A stretch of 64,000 nt of DNA from Ornithodoros turicata (GCF_037126465.1 NC_088201.1:25962550-26026549); one strand, 5' to 3'. Positions 43,764 to 56,258 are shown, counted from the stretch's first letter. Program-made: numbers and translations. The notes: a model not told the origin generated them from the letters alone.

Positions 43764-45819
43764 TCAGTAGTCCACCACCAGGCGCTGTTCACCATTTTTC
43801 TTGCCAATCAGCAAGACCGGGCTTGCATATGGTGAATGGGTCTCAGTCACGATACCCAGCCTCTTCCACTCAGTCACAATCTTCCGGATCATCTCCCTCT
43901 CGATCGCACTTGCCCTGTATGGTCTTACGGCCACCGGTGTGCTACCAGGGATCTCTTCGATTTTCATCTCCAGCACATTCGTGCAACCGAGCTCCTCTGG
44001 AATCATCGCAAAACACTGGCGATACTCATTCAGAAGGTCAACCAGTTCTGCTTTTTGTTGTTCGTCTACTATTGGTCCAACCTTCACCTCTCCGAGATCT
44101 ATCAATCTCCGCTCAGTCACCAGAAGCGTGTCGCTCGCACTGGTGCCCTCTTCCGCAGGGTTAAAGTCTGTGCAGGGGCTCTCCCCTGAATCGCCACTCT
44201 GATCAGGCTCAAAGAGTACCGCTTTTCCCATGCGCTGACCTCTTCTGATCTTAGTGCCTCCTCTTTCGGTACATACGACAGGAACTTTTATCTCACCTTG
44301 CTGCATATCGATGAAGTATTCCTCTCCACACTGCCTGTACGACACTTCACCACTCAGATTCTCGTCTGCTGTCAACGTAATCCAGTTCACAGTACCTTCT
44401 TGCAAAAGCTCATCTTTTTTCGCTTTCAGCCGCAGTTGAGTATTTACCTGGTCAGGCTCCAAATGTGAAAACGGACAGTCGTCTCTGTGCCAGAAACGCA
44501 ATACTCCCCCAATGCGCGCGTAGGTTATATATGGGAGTTCCGTGAACGTGCGACCCACAAGCAAGTCCACTGTTTGGGCTTGATCTGGTACCACAAGGAC
44601 AGAAACATTCTTGCCCACAACTCCATCGATTTCCAGATCTGCGGTACACTTTCCAATTGTTCTTGTCGCTGGAACAGCGCTATTCCCAAAACCATAAAGG
44701 GGCGCTGCCTCAAGCTGGACCTCGGCGCCGCAACATTCTGCAGCAGATTTGCGTAGGAGACAGCCGGAGCTGCCAGTGTCGATCATTCCCACGAGGTTCG
44801 CTTTCCCATTCCAACGCACTTTTTTGAGGAGGACCTGTGGTTGCTGGACATCTTCCGATGGCTTTCCCACAACGTTGGTCTCATTTCTCTTAACGAAGTC
44901 TGAACAGTGACGCTGAGTGTGACCAGTTTTTCCGCATCTAAGGCACAAAAGTGCACGTTTGGGCCTTGAACAGTCTCGGGCGACATGTCCGTACTCGTTA
45001 CAGTTGTAGCACTTCGGATCCCCCTCCTCGTTTCTTAGTGGAGGACGCAAGTCCTTTCCCGTTGAGACGACTCGACCTCCGGATTGAGGTTGCACGTCTT
45101 TCCCGTCTTTCGCCTCTGCGCTACGTAATTCATTGTCTTGCGTCGGCTTCTTGAGGACAGCGCCAAACCTTTCATCTCGCTCTCGCTCTACCCGTTCAAA
45201 CTCTTGAATGTCGTGCAATAAATCGTCCTCATCGTCGTGAACACGTGCCATCAGCGGACTGCATAACTGCCTCGATCGCAATCCCACCAGTACTTGTTCT
45301 CTGGTAATGCAAAAATCCAGATTTGCTTCCGTGCACAATCGAATCTTGGCATGAAAGTAAGCCACTGTGCTTTCATTCCGCTGCTGGACTCTCTCTTTCA
45401 TGCGCCTGAACTTCTCTGCTGCGTTAGCTTGACTTATGAAAGTCCTCGTGAAGCGTTCTTCGAATTCCTTCCATGACGTCATCTTGCTCCTTCGGCTGCG
45501 GTACCAGTCCAGCGCAGCTCCATTCAAATGGGACTTTGCTGTTTCGAGCTGAAATTCTTCTGGCCATTTATGTAAAGCCGCCGTACTCCTTAAGTTTTCA
45601 ATCCAGTCGCGGGCTAACGATGAGTCGCCTTCCCCGTTGAAGTCTTTGATTCCCTTGCTTAAGTCCGGCATGACTTGAATACTTGACACAGGTAGCTGGC
45701 GGGTCAGCTGTCCGTTCTCGTAGTAGTTCCATGATTAGCTTATCTTTCTCCAAAACCATGCGCAGAAGTTCCGCCGTTGGAACCTCCGAGACCTCACTTT
45801 CCTTGTTGCCGTCTGCCAT
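43764..45819 (-). pseudogene. Gag-protease-RT N-terminus of the Ty3-type element
   Basis: The likely start is the ATG at 45819-45817 (MADGNKESEVSEV). A two-base frame change near 45710 separates it from the 641-codon frame 43764-45689. That frame has a retrotransposon gag core (LNGAALDWYRSRRSKMTSW), two CCHC zinc knuckles (CYNCNEYGHVARDC and CLRCGKTGHTQRHC), a retropepsin-like protease (MIDTGSSGCLL) and the beginning of RT (SPYASPVLLIGKKNGEQRLV). Gag and pol share one frame without the usual shift. The frame ends at an in-frame TGA directly after VVDY, where the RT continues in the same frame. Not a functional gene. Confidence 0.9.
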
Positions 45820-45915
45820 GTTTCCGTACTGCGTAGTTGGCTTTAGGCTTCGCTCTCTTCGCACATTTCTTTCGTCGTCACAGTCCAAGACGGATCTTTA
45901 TCCCACTTCTGAAGT

Positions 45916-46206
45916 TGTAGACTTTCTTCACACACACACACACATACTGAGTTAAACACTCTTTAATACTTGCGTTTTACGTTCCATTTCAACGTTCAGG
46001 ACCAAAACCGCGGACACCTTGCCATACCGCGTCCCGCCGATGCAAGACCGCGACTCTCACTTTCTTCCGTTCAATGTCCAACGTTCAACAGCCCTTTAAA
46101 CCCAAACAACTTCGCTGGCGCTCTAGCGTATCCGATGTCATCTATAGGCGCTTCAACATACAACTGGATCTCTCTCGCGTATGGGAAGAAACTAAAAACG
46201 ACTACA
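45916..46206 (-). repeat. 5' LTR of the Ty3-type element
   Basis: Upstream LTR in the element's own orientation, bounded by CGCA outside and followed inside (- strand) by ACTTCAGAAGTGGGATAAAG. A standard primer-binding site complementary to a tRNA end is not obvious at the junction. Confidence 0.95.
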
Positions 46207-46210
46207 CGCA

Positions 46211-46975
46211 GAAACTGAATTTAAAGTACGCCGCAAAAAGCGACTGTGCGCAACGGTGGTGGAGAGCAGTACGAGCCTGTGATCTGCCTGCGACCTCGCG
46301 CTGACGCTACAGAGTCTGCGCTCGCTGATTGGTTCAGAGAAATATTGTCTGCTACTCGGCTGTTCGGGGCTCCGAAAAAGCATTGCTCCTGGTTGGGTCA
46401 TGATTCGGCCGCTCCTTCTATCCCCATTCTCCTGGGGAACTGGCAAAACTGATTTAAGGCGGCAAAGGGACAGGGCGCTGACCCCCACTGACCAGCGAAC
46501 CAGAACGCGTGGACACTGTAACGTCATCGGTGACGTGGCATCATGCTTCTCCTCCTCGTTATACCCGGAGTGGCGAGTTAAGGGTGAACGCGCGGAGCTA
46601 TGTTTAACTTAGTTCTTTTTTTCTTCTTCTTCTTTTCCCCTGCTTTCTCCCTGTCAAGTGATGAATAAGGAAGGACCTCGATATTCCTTGCCGTGAAACC
46701 CCCGTTCTGGAAATTTATGTTCTCGTATTGCCAACTTTAGGATGTGATGGATTCATGTTCTGGAAACAAGGAAAACCAGGGAAAATGCTGCTTCGTAAGA
46801 TTATATGCCGTGATTAAGAACATAACATCACTATTTAACCACTCAAATTCACGGGTTTTCGATATGTGTCCAAAAGGCACATTTTAGCAGCCATTTGGCT
46901 TAGCAGGGCGGCATATTGGTTAGTTCATCATTAGGTTAGTTAGTTGGGTGTTTGCAATGTTATGCTTGAAATGCT
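46211..46975. other. No gene recognised
   Basis: Sequence continuing the interrupted target of the LTR element. A pyrimidine run lies at 46612-46640. No exon or mobile element was identified. Confidence 0.45.
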
Positions 46976-47233
46976 GGATCAGAGGCCATTCAACATCTGC
47001 AAAGTTCTCGGCCCATGGAGTAACCCTGGACATCAGTGTCGTGCACTTGGCGCTTTTCTTTCCTTTCTGAGGGCCACCGGCCTCCTTCACGAACTGTAGG
47101 GATTTCCTTCCCTCGTCAACCTTTCACGCCAACCATTTTGAAATGGGGTATAGGGTCCTGCACTCAACGCAGGGGAACATCCCACATCATCATCATCATC
47201 CATTCATCTATGTTGCTGTTGTTGTTGTTGCAA
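46976..47233 (+). mobile_element. LINE 3' end
   Basis: The segment encodes the end of the LINE C-terminal module (DQRPFNICKVLGPWS, then FLRATGL). A UTR follows with GGTATAGGGTCCTGCACTC, a CATCAT run and a TTG repeat tail. It is a close relative of 59480-60030. Confidence 0.78.
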
Positions 47234-47675
47234 TGTTATGTCTAGGTAAGCAGTTTGCCGTTGGCAGTTTCCCGTGCGCGACTGTGCATTTTATGGTCAG
47301 ATAACATTTACGCTAGTCACGTGTTGTTTGAGTGCACGTTGATATGCCGACGGGCGCAAACTCGTTGTCGGCCATTATGTGGTGACAAAACAAAAGGCGC
47401 CGGGCACGGATGAACTCAAACTTGTGTGTTTGTGTCGCCCACGTATGTAGCCTGTACCGGCTAATTCTCGTTTAGCTCGATGATTGTTGAGTTAACCATA
47501 AATTGTAGTGGTTTTATGACACTGCTTGGCTATGTTGGTGTGTAACCCAGCCAATGGATGTTCAACGCCTGATGCCGCGACGTACCGGCAACGGCATATT
47601 GCGATAGATTTCACTGGATTGTATCTGATAACGTATCGGCAAGAACACTCCTCCGGCTGAACGAGACATTAACTG

Positions 47676-47827
47676 CCCAAGCAGCACAATGTACTGAAAG
47701 TCTAGTGCAATGGGGTGGAGGGGTAGGCGGAAGACCTTGAACGAACTGGTGAAACTAAAGAACATTGATAAGACACATACCGTCCACCCCTATTGCACTC
47801 GACTTTCGGTACATTGTGCTGCTTGGG
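47676..47827. mobile_element. 152-bp palindromic MITE, copy 1 (CCCAAGCAGC)
   Basis: Ends CCCAAGCAGCACAATGTACT and its complement AGTACATTGTGCTGCTTGGG, with arms of about 55 bp and a short centre around CTTGAACGAACTGGTG. Two more copies lie at 54197-54349 and 54418-54570. Confidence 0.88.
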
Positions 47828-50800
47828 TGAATGGCTAGCAAAGTTACTAGTCGAAGTGACGGGCAAATTAGTGATCATAGCGATGCAGCGATCATATTCA
47901 AGCGTGAACTGAAGCAGCGCTTAGTGCTGCACTGTGTTTATACTTATTGCCGCCAACAACAGAACAACAAACAGTCACCACAATAACGAACACCATACAA
48001 AACACAGACATGGACAGAACAGCGTTCAACTGGCACCTGAAGTTTATTTTCATAATCCACCTACTCCGGAAAGTCGCGGGAGGGAAAAGCGAGATCGAGC
48101 GGGGACAGGTTGACCGATTTTTGGTTAACTTTGCTCGGGGAGTTCAATGAGGATGGCCTCCACAATCTCATGGCCTAACCTTGAACGGTGTCTGTAGACC
48201 AAATCAAAGAAAAGGCAAAAAGAAACTTCTTCCACCGCTGCGGCGGAGTTCCGAGTGAAAAATAGCAGACGACGTTCCTCTAAACCAATCAGCGGCTCCA
48301 CTTTCCCGACGTCAAAATGACGCAAGTGGCTCGACGGCTCTTTCCGGGCATTGCCACCGTTGCGCACGGTCGCGATTTTCAAAATCGAATTATGCGATAT
48401 TTGTACACCTGTTGATAGAATTACTTCGCATGGTTTAAAACAATGGTGGTGATTGAAGTGCTTTCCGAGCTGGGGGGCATGACGCTAACTACGACAAAAA
48501 AGTACTACGACAAAAAGGTAGAAGGGGGTTGTCTCTTGTGGTTGTCCTCTTTGTCTTAGTTCGCGCCATGTCCCCCTTGGAGCATATCTTTTGTACGTAC
48601 AAGCACGGTCGTACAAGTGACAAAAAAGTGTGTCGAATTGCAACGTACAGGGCATGTCGCTTCCGACTTATGTATGCAATTACTGGTGGACATGTTGAAC
48701 ACTAAGGATGCATCGTAGCAGCAAACTCTCTATTCGTACAAAAGTCCTGGGAACGGCCTCACTGCAATTAAAAACCTCCACTCAGTTACCTACAATTCGG
48801 GGAAGCTTTTCTGACCCCGTTAACCTGACCGCTGCCACGTCGATCGCCCCAACTCGTTAGTCACACCTTGGCTCTGTGGCTGGATTCTTCAGAAGGCAAA
48901 GGTGCGGTTCATTACAGCGTCCCAGATTCCCAGGCACAAGAGTCCCAGTCCACAGACCGCTCCCAAAGAGAAGAGATCACTTCACTACTGAGTCTTGGCT
49001 CCGGAAAAACGAAAATGATGTGCGCTTTCAGTGGGTAATGTGATGTGATGTGAATGAAGAAGAAAAAAATGAAGATTTAAGTCACGACGAAGTCAAACTG
49101 ACTACCCCAGACCACTTAGCCGCTTTGAGTGGGACGGAAAATGTCCACATATAAACAGAGGAAATCTGCACTAATGGCAAGACACGACTTCAGAACTGCG
49201 TAAAGAAGAGACTCGGTGGGGGCGCGGTAGGTATATACTCCGTGACGGGAAAGTGGCTAGACAGCAAACTTCCATGTGTGCGGTTCACGCAGTATTCATT
49301 TATCCGGTAAATTGTTGGGATCGCCTATACACATATTGGCATATAGGAGGTACCACATATTATAGCCATCGAACACATAGGTTCACTGGGCTTGTAAAGG
49401 TCTGGGACGCACAGCGGGAGCGATGATCGGAGTAACGGGTGCCCCATGAAACCGGAAGGTATGATGGTGTCCATATCGCTGCGATACGCTACTTTGCATG
49501 CACTGGGTTAGTCAGCGTCTGGCATCACTGTGGAGCAACGAATGTGACGTCTGGATCAGCGTCGAAACTAACCCGTGCAAGCATGTTAACTTGTCCAGGC
49601 ATCGGTTCTTTTGAACCGATATCCACAGTCCATGTACTCACCGGCCCTTTTCTACGCGAAACCAGTAAGCCACGCTGCGCTCACATCCTCCCGCTCTGAA
49701 GAAAATAGGAAAAGTCGAAGTGGCTCAAACATTGCGACACGGAGGTGTGACACGTGTGTGTTTCTCTCTTTCCATTTCTGGAAATGGGAAAGTACAGTCT
49801 TCACTAGCATTCACTTCCCCAGCATTGGCTGTTGCATAATTTCCACCACGTGAGTGCTGAATGATATACGCAACCCTACGCTCCCCCACTCGAGCACGTT
49901 CCCGCGTCGTTTGTTATTTCGGGAGTCACGTGACGGCGCGTGGAGGACACGCTCCAGGTGGCGTGCCGAGCGCCGGTTCACGTAGTACAGCTACGCTATT
50001 TTTAGAGGTCTCTAGGGGTTGAACCCTGGTCCGTAAGATAGTGGCCCCTTGGCCATGACAAATCTGTGCCTTCTGATGTTGTCCCGTATGTGTTTACTTG
50101 ATGCACGTTTCCGCCACGTGATGGCGTATGATACAGATGCGCCGGTCTTTAGCGGATACGGCGCCGGGTGGTAGCGTTGCAGCACAGCCATCCCTTGTTA
50201 CCAGGGGGCTTCCCGTCTTCGCATCTCATGAATGAGATGATTGTGGTTGACACCGGCGTTGTTCCTAAGGGGCCTTTTTTGTTCTACTTTCATATCAGGC
50301 TGTGCGTTTTATTAGTGTATTGATTCATGTTGGGTGTACGAGAGTGCTAATCTACTACAAGTGCTATTTTTTAACGTGCGCAATGATTCAAAAGTGTGCG
50401 TTCACCCCGTGAAATTTTGTGGCGTATACACCAGTAACCACAAGCGCGTTGCAACAACAAAAAAACCTTGGCAAGTTCATTAGCATTGGTTGAATGAAGG
50501 TTTTAATGGGCTCTTATGCACTCTCTCTCAGACATATCTCGGCACAGTTCCCTTAGAATGCTGGTGTTTGACCACGGCAGCTGCTCAGCCAGTCGAACTG
50601 CTGTCCCCCACGGGCTGCGTGCTTGGGAGAGGTCACATGCTCGTAGGAACCAATAGAAATGATCGAGACCCGCGCTTCTCTGGCGTCATTGCTCACTCAT
50701 GATTCAGATTCGCTGACTTAGAATCTCATCTGACAGTCCGCAAGCAACGATGTAAATATGTTCTAAAGCTAGCTATAGTGACGTAGCTCGTATGGTACTC

Positions 50801-51787
50801 GGACGAAAGCGAAAAACTCACGTCCTGACTCTTTTGGACTTGTGCACAGCAGCGCTTGATAATACAGTGGCAGCCAAAAGTCAATAACGCGTCCAGCAGT
50901 TGCGCGCATTGAGGCGACATTTTGTGTGTTCCCATTTAGTGTTACATTACAGTACCCTAGCTATATCATCCTATAAGAAATTCTGTCGGTTAGCTATTGC
51001 TACATGGGTCAGCTGTGGTAATGTGTAAAGCCGCCGAAACGCTATACAAGCAGGCGGTCAAGCAAACAATTTATGCGACAATTTCGGCACGAAGAATTCC
51101 GTCTGAAATGTCTGTAGTATCAAATATTATAGTATCTATGACTCAGAACTGCAAAAGTCAAGATAGAGAAGGTCCTCTACTTCACAGGCAAAAATATAAG
51201 AATATGCATCGTTCACATCCTGCGTGATCAAAGACACCGTTGAACACGCCCGTGCTTCATTGTAGAAACTCACCAAGGGAGACGTTGGATGTAAGAACTT
51301 GGGCCACCCTACGCCCTTGCTGGAATTACTAGTTTATCCCAACGGGCTACTTCAAGTCAAGTCCAAGGAGTAGCCAGCCATGTACTAATCGGTTTGTAGA
51401 CATGGCTTCTCCCTTCTTGCGTTATGCACGTCGCGAAACTGAATCCTGTACTGGCAAAAAGAGACATTTCTGATCATTACTTTGTGCATGGTTGAAAATT
51501 AATGCACTGCGTTTTGGACTATTCTTATATGTACTTTGGGCTAAAATCGAAATTACTCTTTATCCAAACTGCTACATGCAAAGCAAAAAAGCATAGTAAA
51601 AATGCTACTACCTTGCCTTAAATATGCAAGACAAAAGAAGCCCTAACCAAAATATACATAGACCAGTCTGGTCGGGCCAATCGTCGGCGCCTGACCTATA
51701 CGTCATCAAGAAAAAAAAATGTTTCAAGACTCCTCCTAAAATACTTAAATGAACAAATGCAGGAAGTTGGGCTAGTTGGTGAGATAG
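47828..51787. other. Four kilobases without a recognised gene
   Basis: No exon chain, transposon end or SINE could be supported. Open frames here are all under 90 codons. A CACGTG-containing GC-rich segment around 49900-50000 could be regulatory, but nothing more can be said from sequence alone. Confidence 0.45.
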
Positions 51788-52020
51788 CATACTGCAATAT
51801 TTGGGACGCGAAAGACGAGGACAAAAGGTACACACAGAACATACTTCACTCACAACTGAAGTGTATTGCGGAAAAAAGGGAGGCATAAATACGCAAACCG
51901 GTAACAAGCGACACGTGCCGACATTCAAGTCTTGAATGTCGTCACGCCTGAATGTGAGTGACGCCTGTTCAGTGTGCACCTTATGTCCCCGTCTTTCGCG
52001 TCCCCAAATATTGCAGTATA
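51788..52020. mobile_element. Inverted-repeat MITE (CATACTGCAATATTTGGG)
   Basis: CATACTGCAATATTTGGGACG and the complement CGTCCCCAAATATTGCAGTATA-type right end enclose about 230 bp. An inner small palindrome GACATTCAAGTCTTGAATGTC lies near 51920. The sequence ACTTAAATGAACA stands on both sides (51745 and 52021), suggesting a longer flanking duplication. Confidence 0.72.
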
Positions 52021-54196
52021 CTTAAATGAACACAAACTGAGCTGTGGCGTAGATGCCCCACACAACCGCAACAATTCTTGGTTGTTTTATGCGGTAGTAT
52101 AGGCTCGTTTTGGCACCCCTTTCGACGGGCTCAGGAGAAGAAATCCCCCACCCCCCGTAGACGCCGGCACTGAGTAGGCTGCTGAGTAGTAGAAAAAGAG
52201 TGGGCAAGTTGTCAGAAACCCTTATCGAGAAAGAAGAAAGCTCATAGAGGGCAGGTATTTCTATGCCTTGGTCTTTCATCCTACAAGGTGCTGCAGCTTG
52301 AAGCGTTCTGCACACTAGCTCCCCCCCCCCCCCCCTGCGTGCTCCTTCAGTACATCGTGCGAGACAATTCACTTTTTCTTCCTCACTTTCTGAACCACGG
52401 GGTGACACAGGCGAGTGCATTCTTCGTGTCGTCTGTCGCACGTAACTTCTGCGAATCGTAGCAGGCGACAGACTTCTATAAAAAGAGGGACTCATCGCAC
52501 GTAGCAAGAATCTGGTCGTCAGTTGTAGAACATTCATTTGCGGCAGGTGCAAGGTTACCGGGACAGAGTTGAGGTACATTTGTGGGGTACACAGCCAGAA
52601 ATAAACTTCTTCTCACTAGGGGATGACCGTCAAAAGGGCTGTAAGGCGTGCAGAGGGTACACGAAATTGCGTCGAATAAATGCTTACTATGTAGAAGTAG
52701 TGATGCCTAATTGCTGTACGTTGTGAAACAACAAACAGCCATTGATTTGTGGTAGCTGACAGGCAATCCAAAATATGCGTAGTAGTATACACATTTGTAC
52801 TTTAGAAAGATAAGCGGCAGCGGATGATGCTTGCTTGGTGTTCACAGGATGTCTACTAATTTTTGTGCTGATTAATCCTATGGAATGGTATACTTTTATC
52901 CAAAGTGCTTTTTCGAATAAGGATATTCACGGAGTCCAGACCTCATAGCCGAGAAGTGTCGCAATCCCAATGCGCCATGACCTTGTGCGGCTTACGTTGC
53001 ACAATCGATGTTCATAAGCAAATTTATACCTATTATCAACGAAGCATTCGTTCATAGCTTGGCGCAACATTGATTCGTAAGCTCTCTAGGGATATACGGC
53101 CAAAGCTTGAGGTAGTAGTGAAACTTAGTAGCGAAATAACCGCTACCCGCTACTTCACTCACAAGTAGCTACAAATCTAAAGCTAGCGTCACTACGAATC
53201 TGGAAAAGTATGGCGGCACCGCTACCACTACCAAATAAAAGCAACGCAATATTTCCTACTCCTGCAATCTGGCCTCGTCGTCCAACCATCTCATTACCCA
53301 AGTCCCTTAGCACTTCACACGTCGACATTTTTTGTCTATTCCTCTTTTCTACGGCGTACGAGATGTTCGGAATTTAGTATCTTGAAACGTGTAGAATGAG
53401 ACGGTCGTAGGAAAGAAAAAGCGTGAAGCGTGCAAGGTGCTTACGTTGCCAGGTCACACCTTGCTTATGAAATAAGTGCTGCAATTGAAGTACTGATAGA
53501 GAATGTGGAAAGTCGTGATACTGCGATGATGATCTATGAAGAAGGCTCGTGATAAAGGGAGTTTTAATACATCGGAACGGGGTTCACGATAACGGTTGGA
53601 AAAACACGCTAAACCAATCGCGCTATCCCTTTGCAGTGGCTCACATACATCGCGTGGCTGACCTTTGATTCCTTTGCCGATTCCTTTGCCGTGTCGTTGT
53701 CGTAGACAGCTTCGGGTCACCTAAAACCCCCTAATAATTTTTGGGGGGGTTTAAGTCCCGGGACGACTATGATCAAAAGAAACCTGTTGTACTCACTAAT
53801 GTTATGTCCACAGTCCACTATAGGTCCACGCAAGATTCACATGGCAGCCCTTATTAGTCCCTGTGCTGTACCAGCCCGCATCGTGATAGTCTCGGCCGCT
53901 ATTAAAATCTCAAATAGCACTACAGCATCTCTCAGTTTCTTCATAGCCGCACATTCATCCCCAAATCATGCGCACGCTCTACCACACAACACGAATTGGA
54001 ATTCAGCAACACATGGTATTCAGACTGTTGTGCCTCACAACTATACTATAGGACGGCAAGGGTCACTGTAAAATCCCACTCGCTTCAATGTCACATGCTT
54101 TGTACCACACCAACTGAAACAGCGTGAAGAAGGCGCACAGTTCCAGAAAATATTACTCCAGAATTTTTCAGTGTTATTTGCCTTCTCTGGTCCTGC
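52021..54196. other. No gene recognised; long open frame noted
   Basis: A 185-codon open frame on the - strand (52022-52579) has no recognised domain, starts beside a MITE end and crosses a poly-C tract, so it is not called as a gene. The rest of the interval shows nothing identifiable. Confidence 0.45.
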
Positions 54197-54349
54197 CCCA
54201 AGCAGCAAAATGTACTGAAAGTCGAGTGCAATAGGGGTGGACGGGTATGCGGAAGGCCTTGAACAGACTCCTGAAACTAAAGAACATTGATAACGCACAT
54301 ACCGTCCACCCCTATTGCACTCGACTTTCAGTACATTGTGCTGCTTGGG
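54197..54349. mobile_element. Palindromic MITE, copy 2
   Basis: 153 bp, same family as 47676-47827, with ends CCCAAGCAGC / GCTGCTTGGG. Arms contain AAAGTCGAGTGCAATAGGGG and its complement almost perfectly. Confidence 0.88.
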
Positions 54350-54417
54350 GCCCCGTTGCCGCCGGTTCGTACCAACAAGTAATGCGCAACTGATAAGTAA
54401 TGCACTGAGCATGCGTA

Positions 54418-54570
54418 CCCAAGCAGCACAATGTACTGAAAGTCGAGTGCAATAGGGGTGGACGGGTAGGCGGAAGGCCTTGAACAGACTTGTGAAACTA
54501 AAGAACATTGATAAGACACATACCGTCCACCCCTATTGCACCTGACTTTCAGTACATTGTGCTGCTAGGG
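54418..54570. mobile_element. Palindromic MITE, copy 3
   Basis: 153 bp, only 68 bp from copy 2 and in the same orientation. The right end reads GCTGCTAGGG. Extra flanking GTA / TAC also pair. Confidence 0.88.
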
Positions 54571-55316
54571 TACTTATCAGCGCGCATCATCGCGATAGTA
54601 AAGTCATGTAATGCGTCACAAAAACACAAGAACAGCCACTCCGGCCGGAATACTTCACCAGATAACGTAAGGTTGCATCGGATGTTTCTTTTTCACTTCT
54701 ACATAACACACAATCTCACAGTGGGTGATATGACAGCCCTTAATACCAGAGTGTTTCTCTTCGGTTACTAACGTTGTAATCCGGTAAGATATATTGCGGG
54801 TCGAACGCTTTTGAAAAAATAAAATTAAAAATCGGATAGATATAAAGCAAAAACTCAAAATCAGGGAATTTTTAGAACTGAATATATAGCAACAATATAG
54901 CAGCAATAATATATAAAGCTTGTTCTACTGCAAGGATAGTTTTCTGTCCGAAATAACCGCGGCTCCCACCTTTAAAGGCTTCGATCAACCTTGAACGGTC
55001 AAGGTTAACCGAAACCTTTTCTCGAGAAAAACCGGTGAGTAATTATAACTGAATCAAACTTTCGGAGGACGACGTGCAATGCTTAAGGGAACATGCAGCC
55101 TGCAGGCAGCTATCATGGCGACGAGCACTGTGGCTGTAGCTGTGGAACAGCGATGCGTAATCAAGTTCCTTGTGAAGGAGAACGTCAAACCGACAAAGAT
55201 TTTGCAAAGATTACCGATACAGTATGGGGAACAAACGATGTCCAGGGGAAGAGTGTACGAATGGTGTAGACAGTTTGGCGAAGGACGGGATATGGTGGCG
55301 AATGAACCACATGGAC

Positions 55317-55430
55317 AATGAAAGATGAAAGTCACTGAAAAGATTAGCCAGCTGTAGGGGATCGAACCCACATCTTCTGGATTACCGGTCCAGGGCTCTA
55401 CCAAATGAGCTAAGCTAACACGCCTCTCCA
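55317..55430 (-). repeat. Thr-like tRNA-derived SINE, copy 1
   Basis: On the - strand: GTTAGCTTAGCTCATTTGG (A-box region), CTGGACCGGTAATCCAG (anticodon-like stem-loop with GGT) and GGTTCGATCCC (B box), then the body AATCTTTTCAGTGACTTTC. The tRNA part is nearly complete, but it is followed by SINE body instead of a terminator, and position 33 is C not T. Confidence 0.8.
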
Positions 55431-55562
55431 GCAACTTTCGGGGTGCGTCATCTGAAGGGACGACAAACCAGCCACTCACTCTCACTCACCCTCCTTTCAC
55501 TCTTACATTTTTGCTCACTCATACGCACATTCATACGACGGAAATCGACGCTAGCGGCACCT

Positions 55563-55916
55563 GTGGAACAAGAGAGAAACTGATGTTCTGAGGCTGGAAC
55601 ACATAGAAGGGACAGATACAACAAAGCCTCACATTGCCTAAGAAATCAACGATGAAAGATGAAAGTCACTGAAAAGGTTAGCCAGTTGTAGGGATCGAAC
55701 CCACATCTTCTGGATTACCGGTCCAGGGCTCTACCAGGTCTACCAGGTAGAGCCCTGGACCGGTAATCTAGAAGATGTGGGTTCGATCCCTACAGCTGGC
55801 TAACCTTTTCAGTGACTTTCATCTTTCATCGTTGATTTCTTAGGCAATGTGAGACTTTGTTGTATCTGTCCCTTCTATGTGTTCCAGCCTCAGAACATCA
55901 GTTTCTCTCTTGTTCA
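55563..55916. repeat. Head-to-head pair of Thr-like SINEs
   Basis: The left copy (- strand) and right copy (+ strand) are near-perfect complements from GTGGAACAAGAGAGAAACTG to CAGTTTCTCTCTTGTTCACAT. They meet at about 55740 in CTACCAGGTCTACCAGGTAG. Both lack the 5' end of the tRNA head, including part of the A box. Confidence 0.88.
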
Positions 55917-55944
55917 CATGGACACGTTCGTCCGACTGTAGTCA

Positions 55945-56258
55945 CGGAGGAGGAGGAGGAGGAGGAGGAGTGTCGTAGGGAGGAACCGAGAGGTCTGCCT
56001 GCCTGATTAGGCGGCATGTTTCTCGGGAAGGGAAAGGTGGTGGAGAGGAGGAGAGGATGAAGTGGAAGACCGAGCGGAATCCGCTCGGGGGGAGGATAGC
56101 TGCGTCCATGGGCCGACTTCAGGGGAACTGTGCCGGCATACGCCTATTACACATCTGAGGGAAACCCAGGAAAAACCCCAGACGGCACAGCCGGCCCGCG
56201 GATTCGAACCGCGGACCTCCCAGTCTCCAAGCGCACGCGTTACCGCCAGTGACATCGC
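55945..56258 (-). repeat. tRNA-derived SINE with (AGG)n end
   Basis: Closely matches the SINE at 19310-19655: an AGG run at 55948-55968, the body GCATGTTTCTCGGGAAGGG and GCCGACTTCAGGGGAACTG, and the head with B box GGTTCGAATCC near 56208. The head is truncated after GCGTTACCGC. Confidence 0.85.

Larger units (their letters stand above)
40686..46206 (-). mobile_element. Ty3-type LTR retrotransposon, full length
   Basis: Two LTRs of about 292 bp (40686-40978 and 45916-46206) enclose gag-pol on the - strand. Both LTRs have TGTAG...CTACA ends. The 4-bp duplication CGCA flanks the unit (40682-40685, 46207-46210). The domain order protease, RT, RNase H, integrase defines the Ty3 (Metaviridae) type. 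No envelope frame was seen between integrase and the 3' LTR (40979-41148). LTRs differ by one clear substitution and a CA-run change, so insertion is recent, yet the coding region carries several breaks. Confidence 0.95.

Noticed and set aside
52022..52579. 185-codon open frame on the - strand
   Set aside because: It has no recognisable domain, overlaps a poly-C tract and begins at a MITE boundary, and shows no splice or promoter context. Likely chance.
55340..55425. Candidate tRNA-Thr(GGT) gene
   Set aside because: Although tRNA-like, it has C at the invariant T33, is followed by the SINE body, and similar sequence recurs in SINEs elsewhere in the window.
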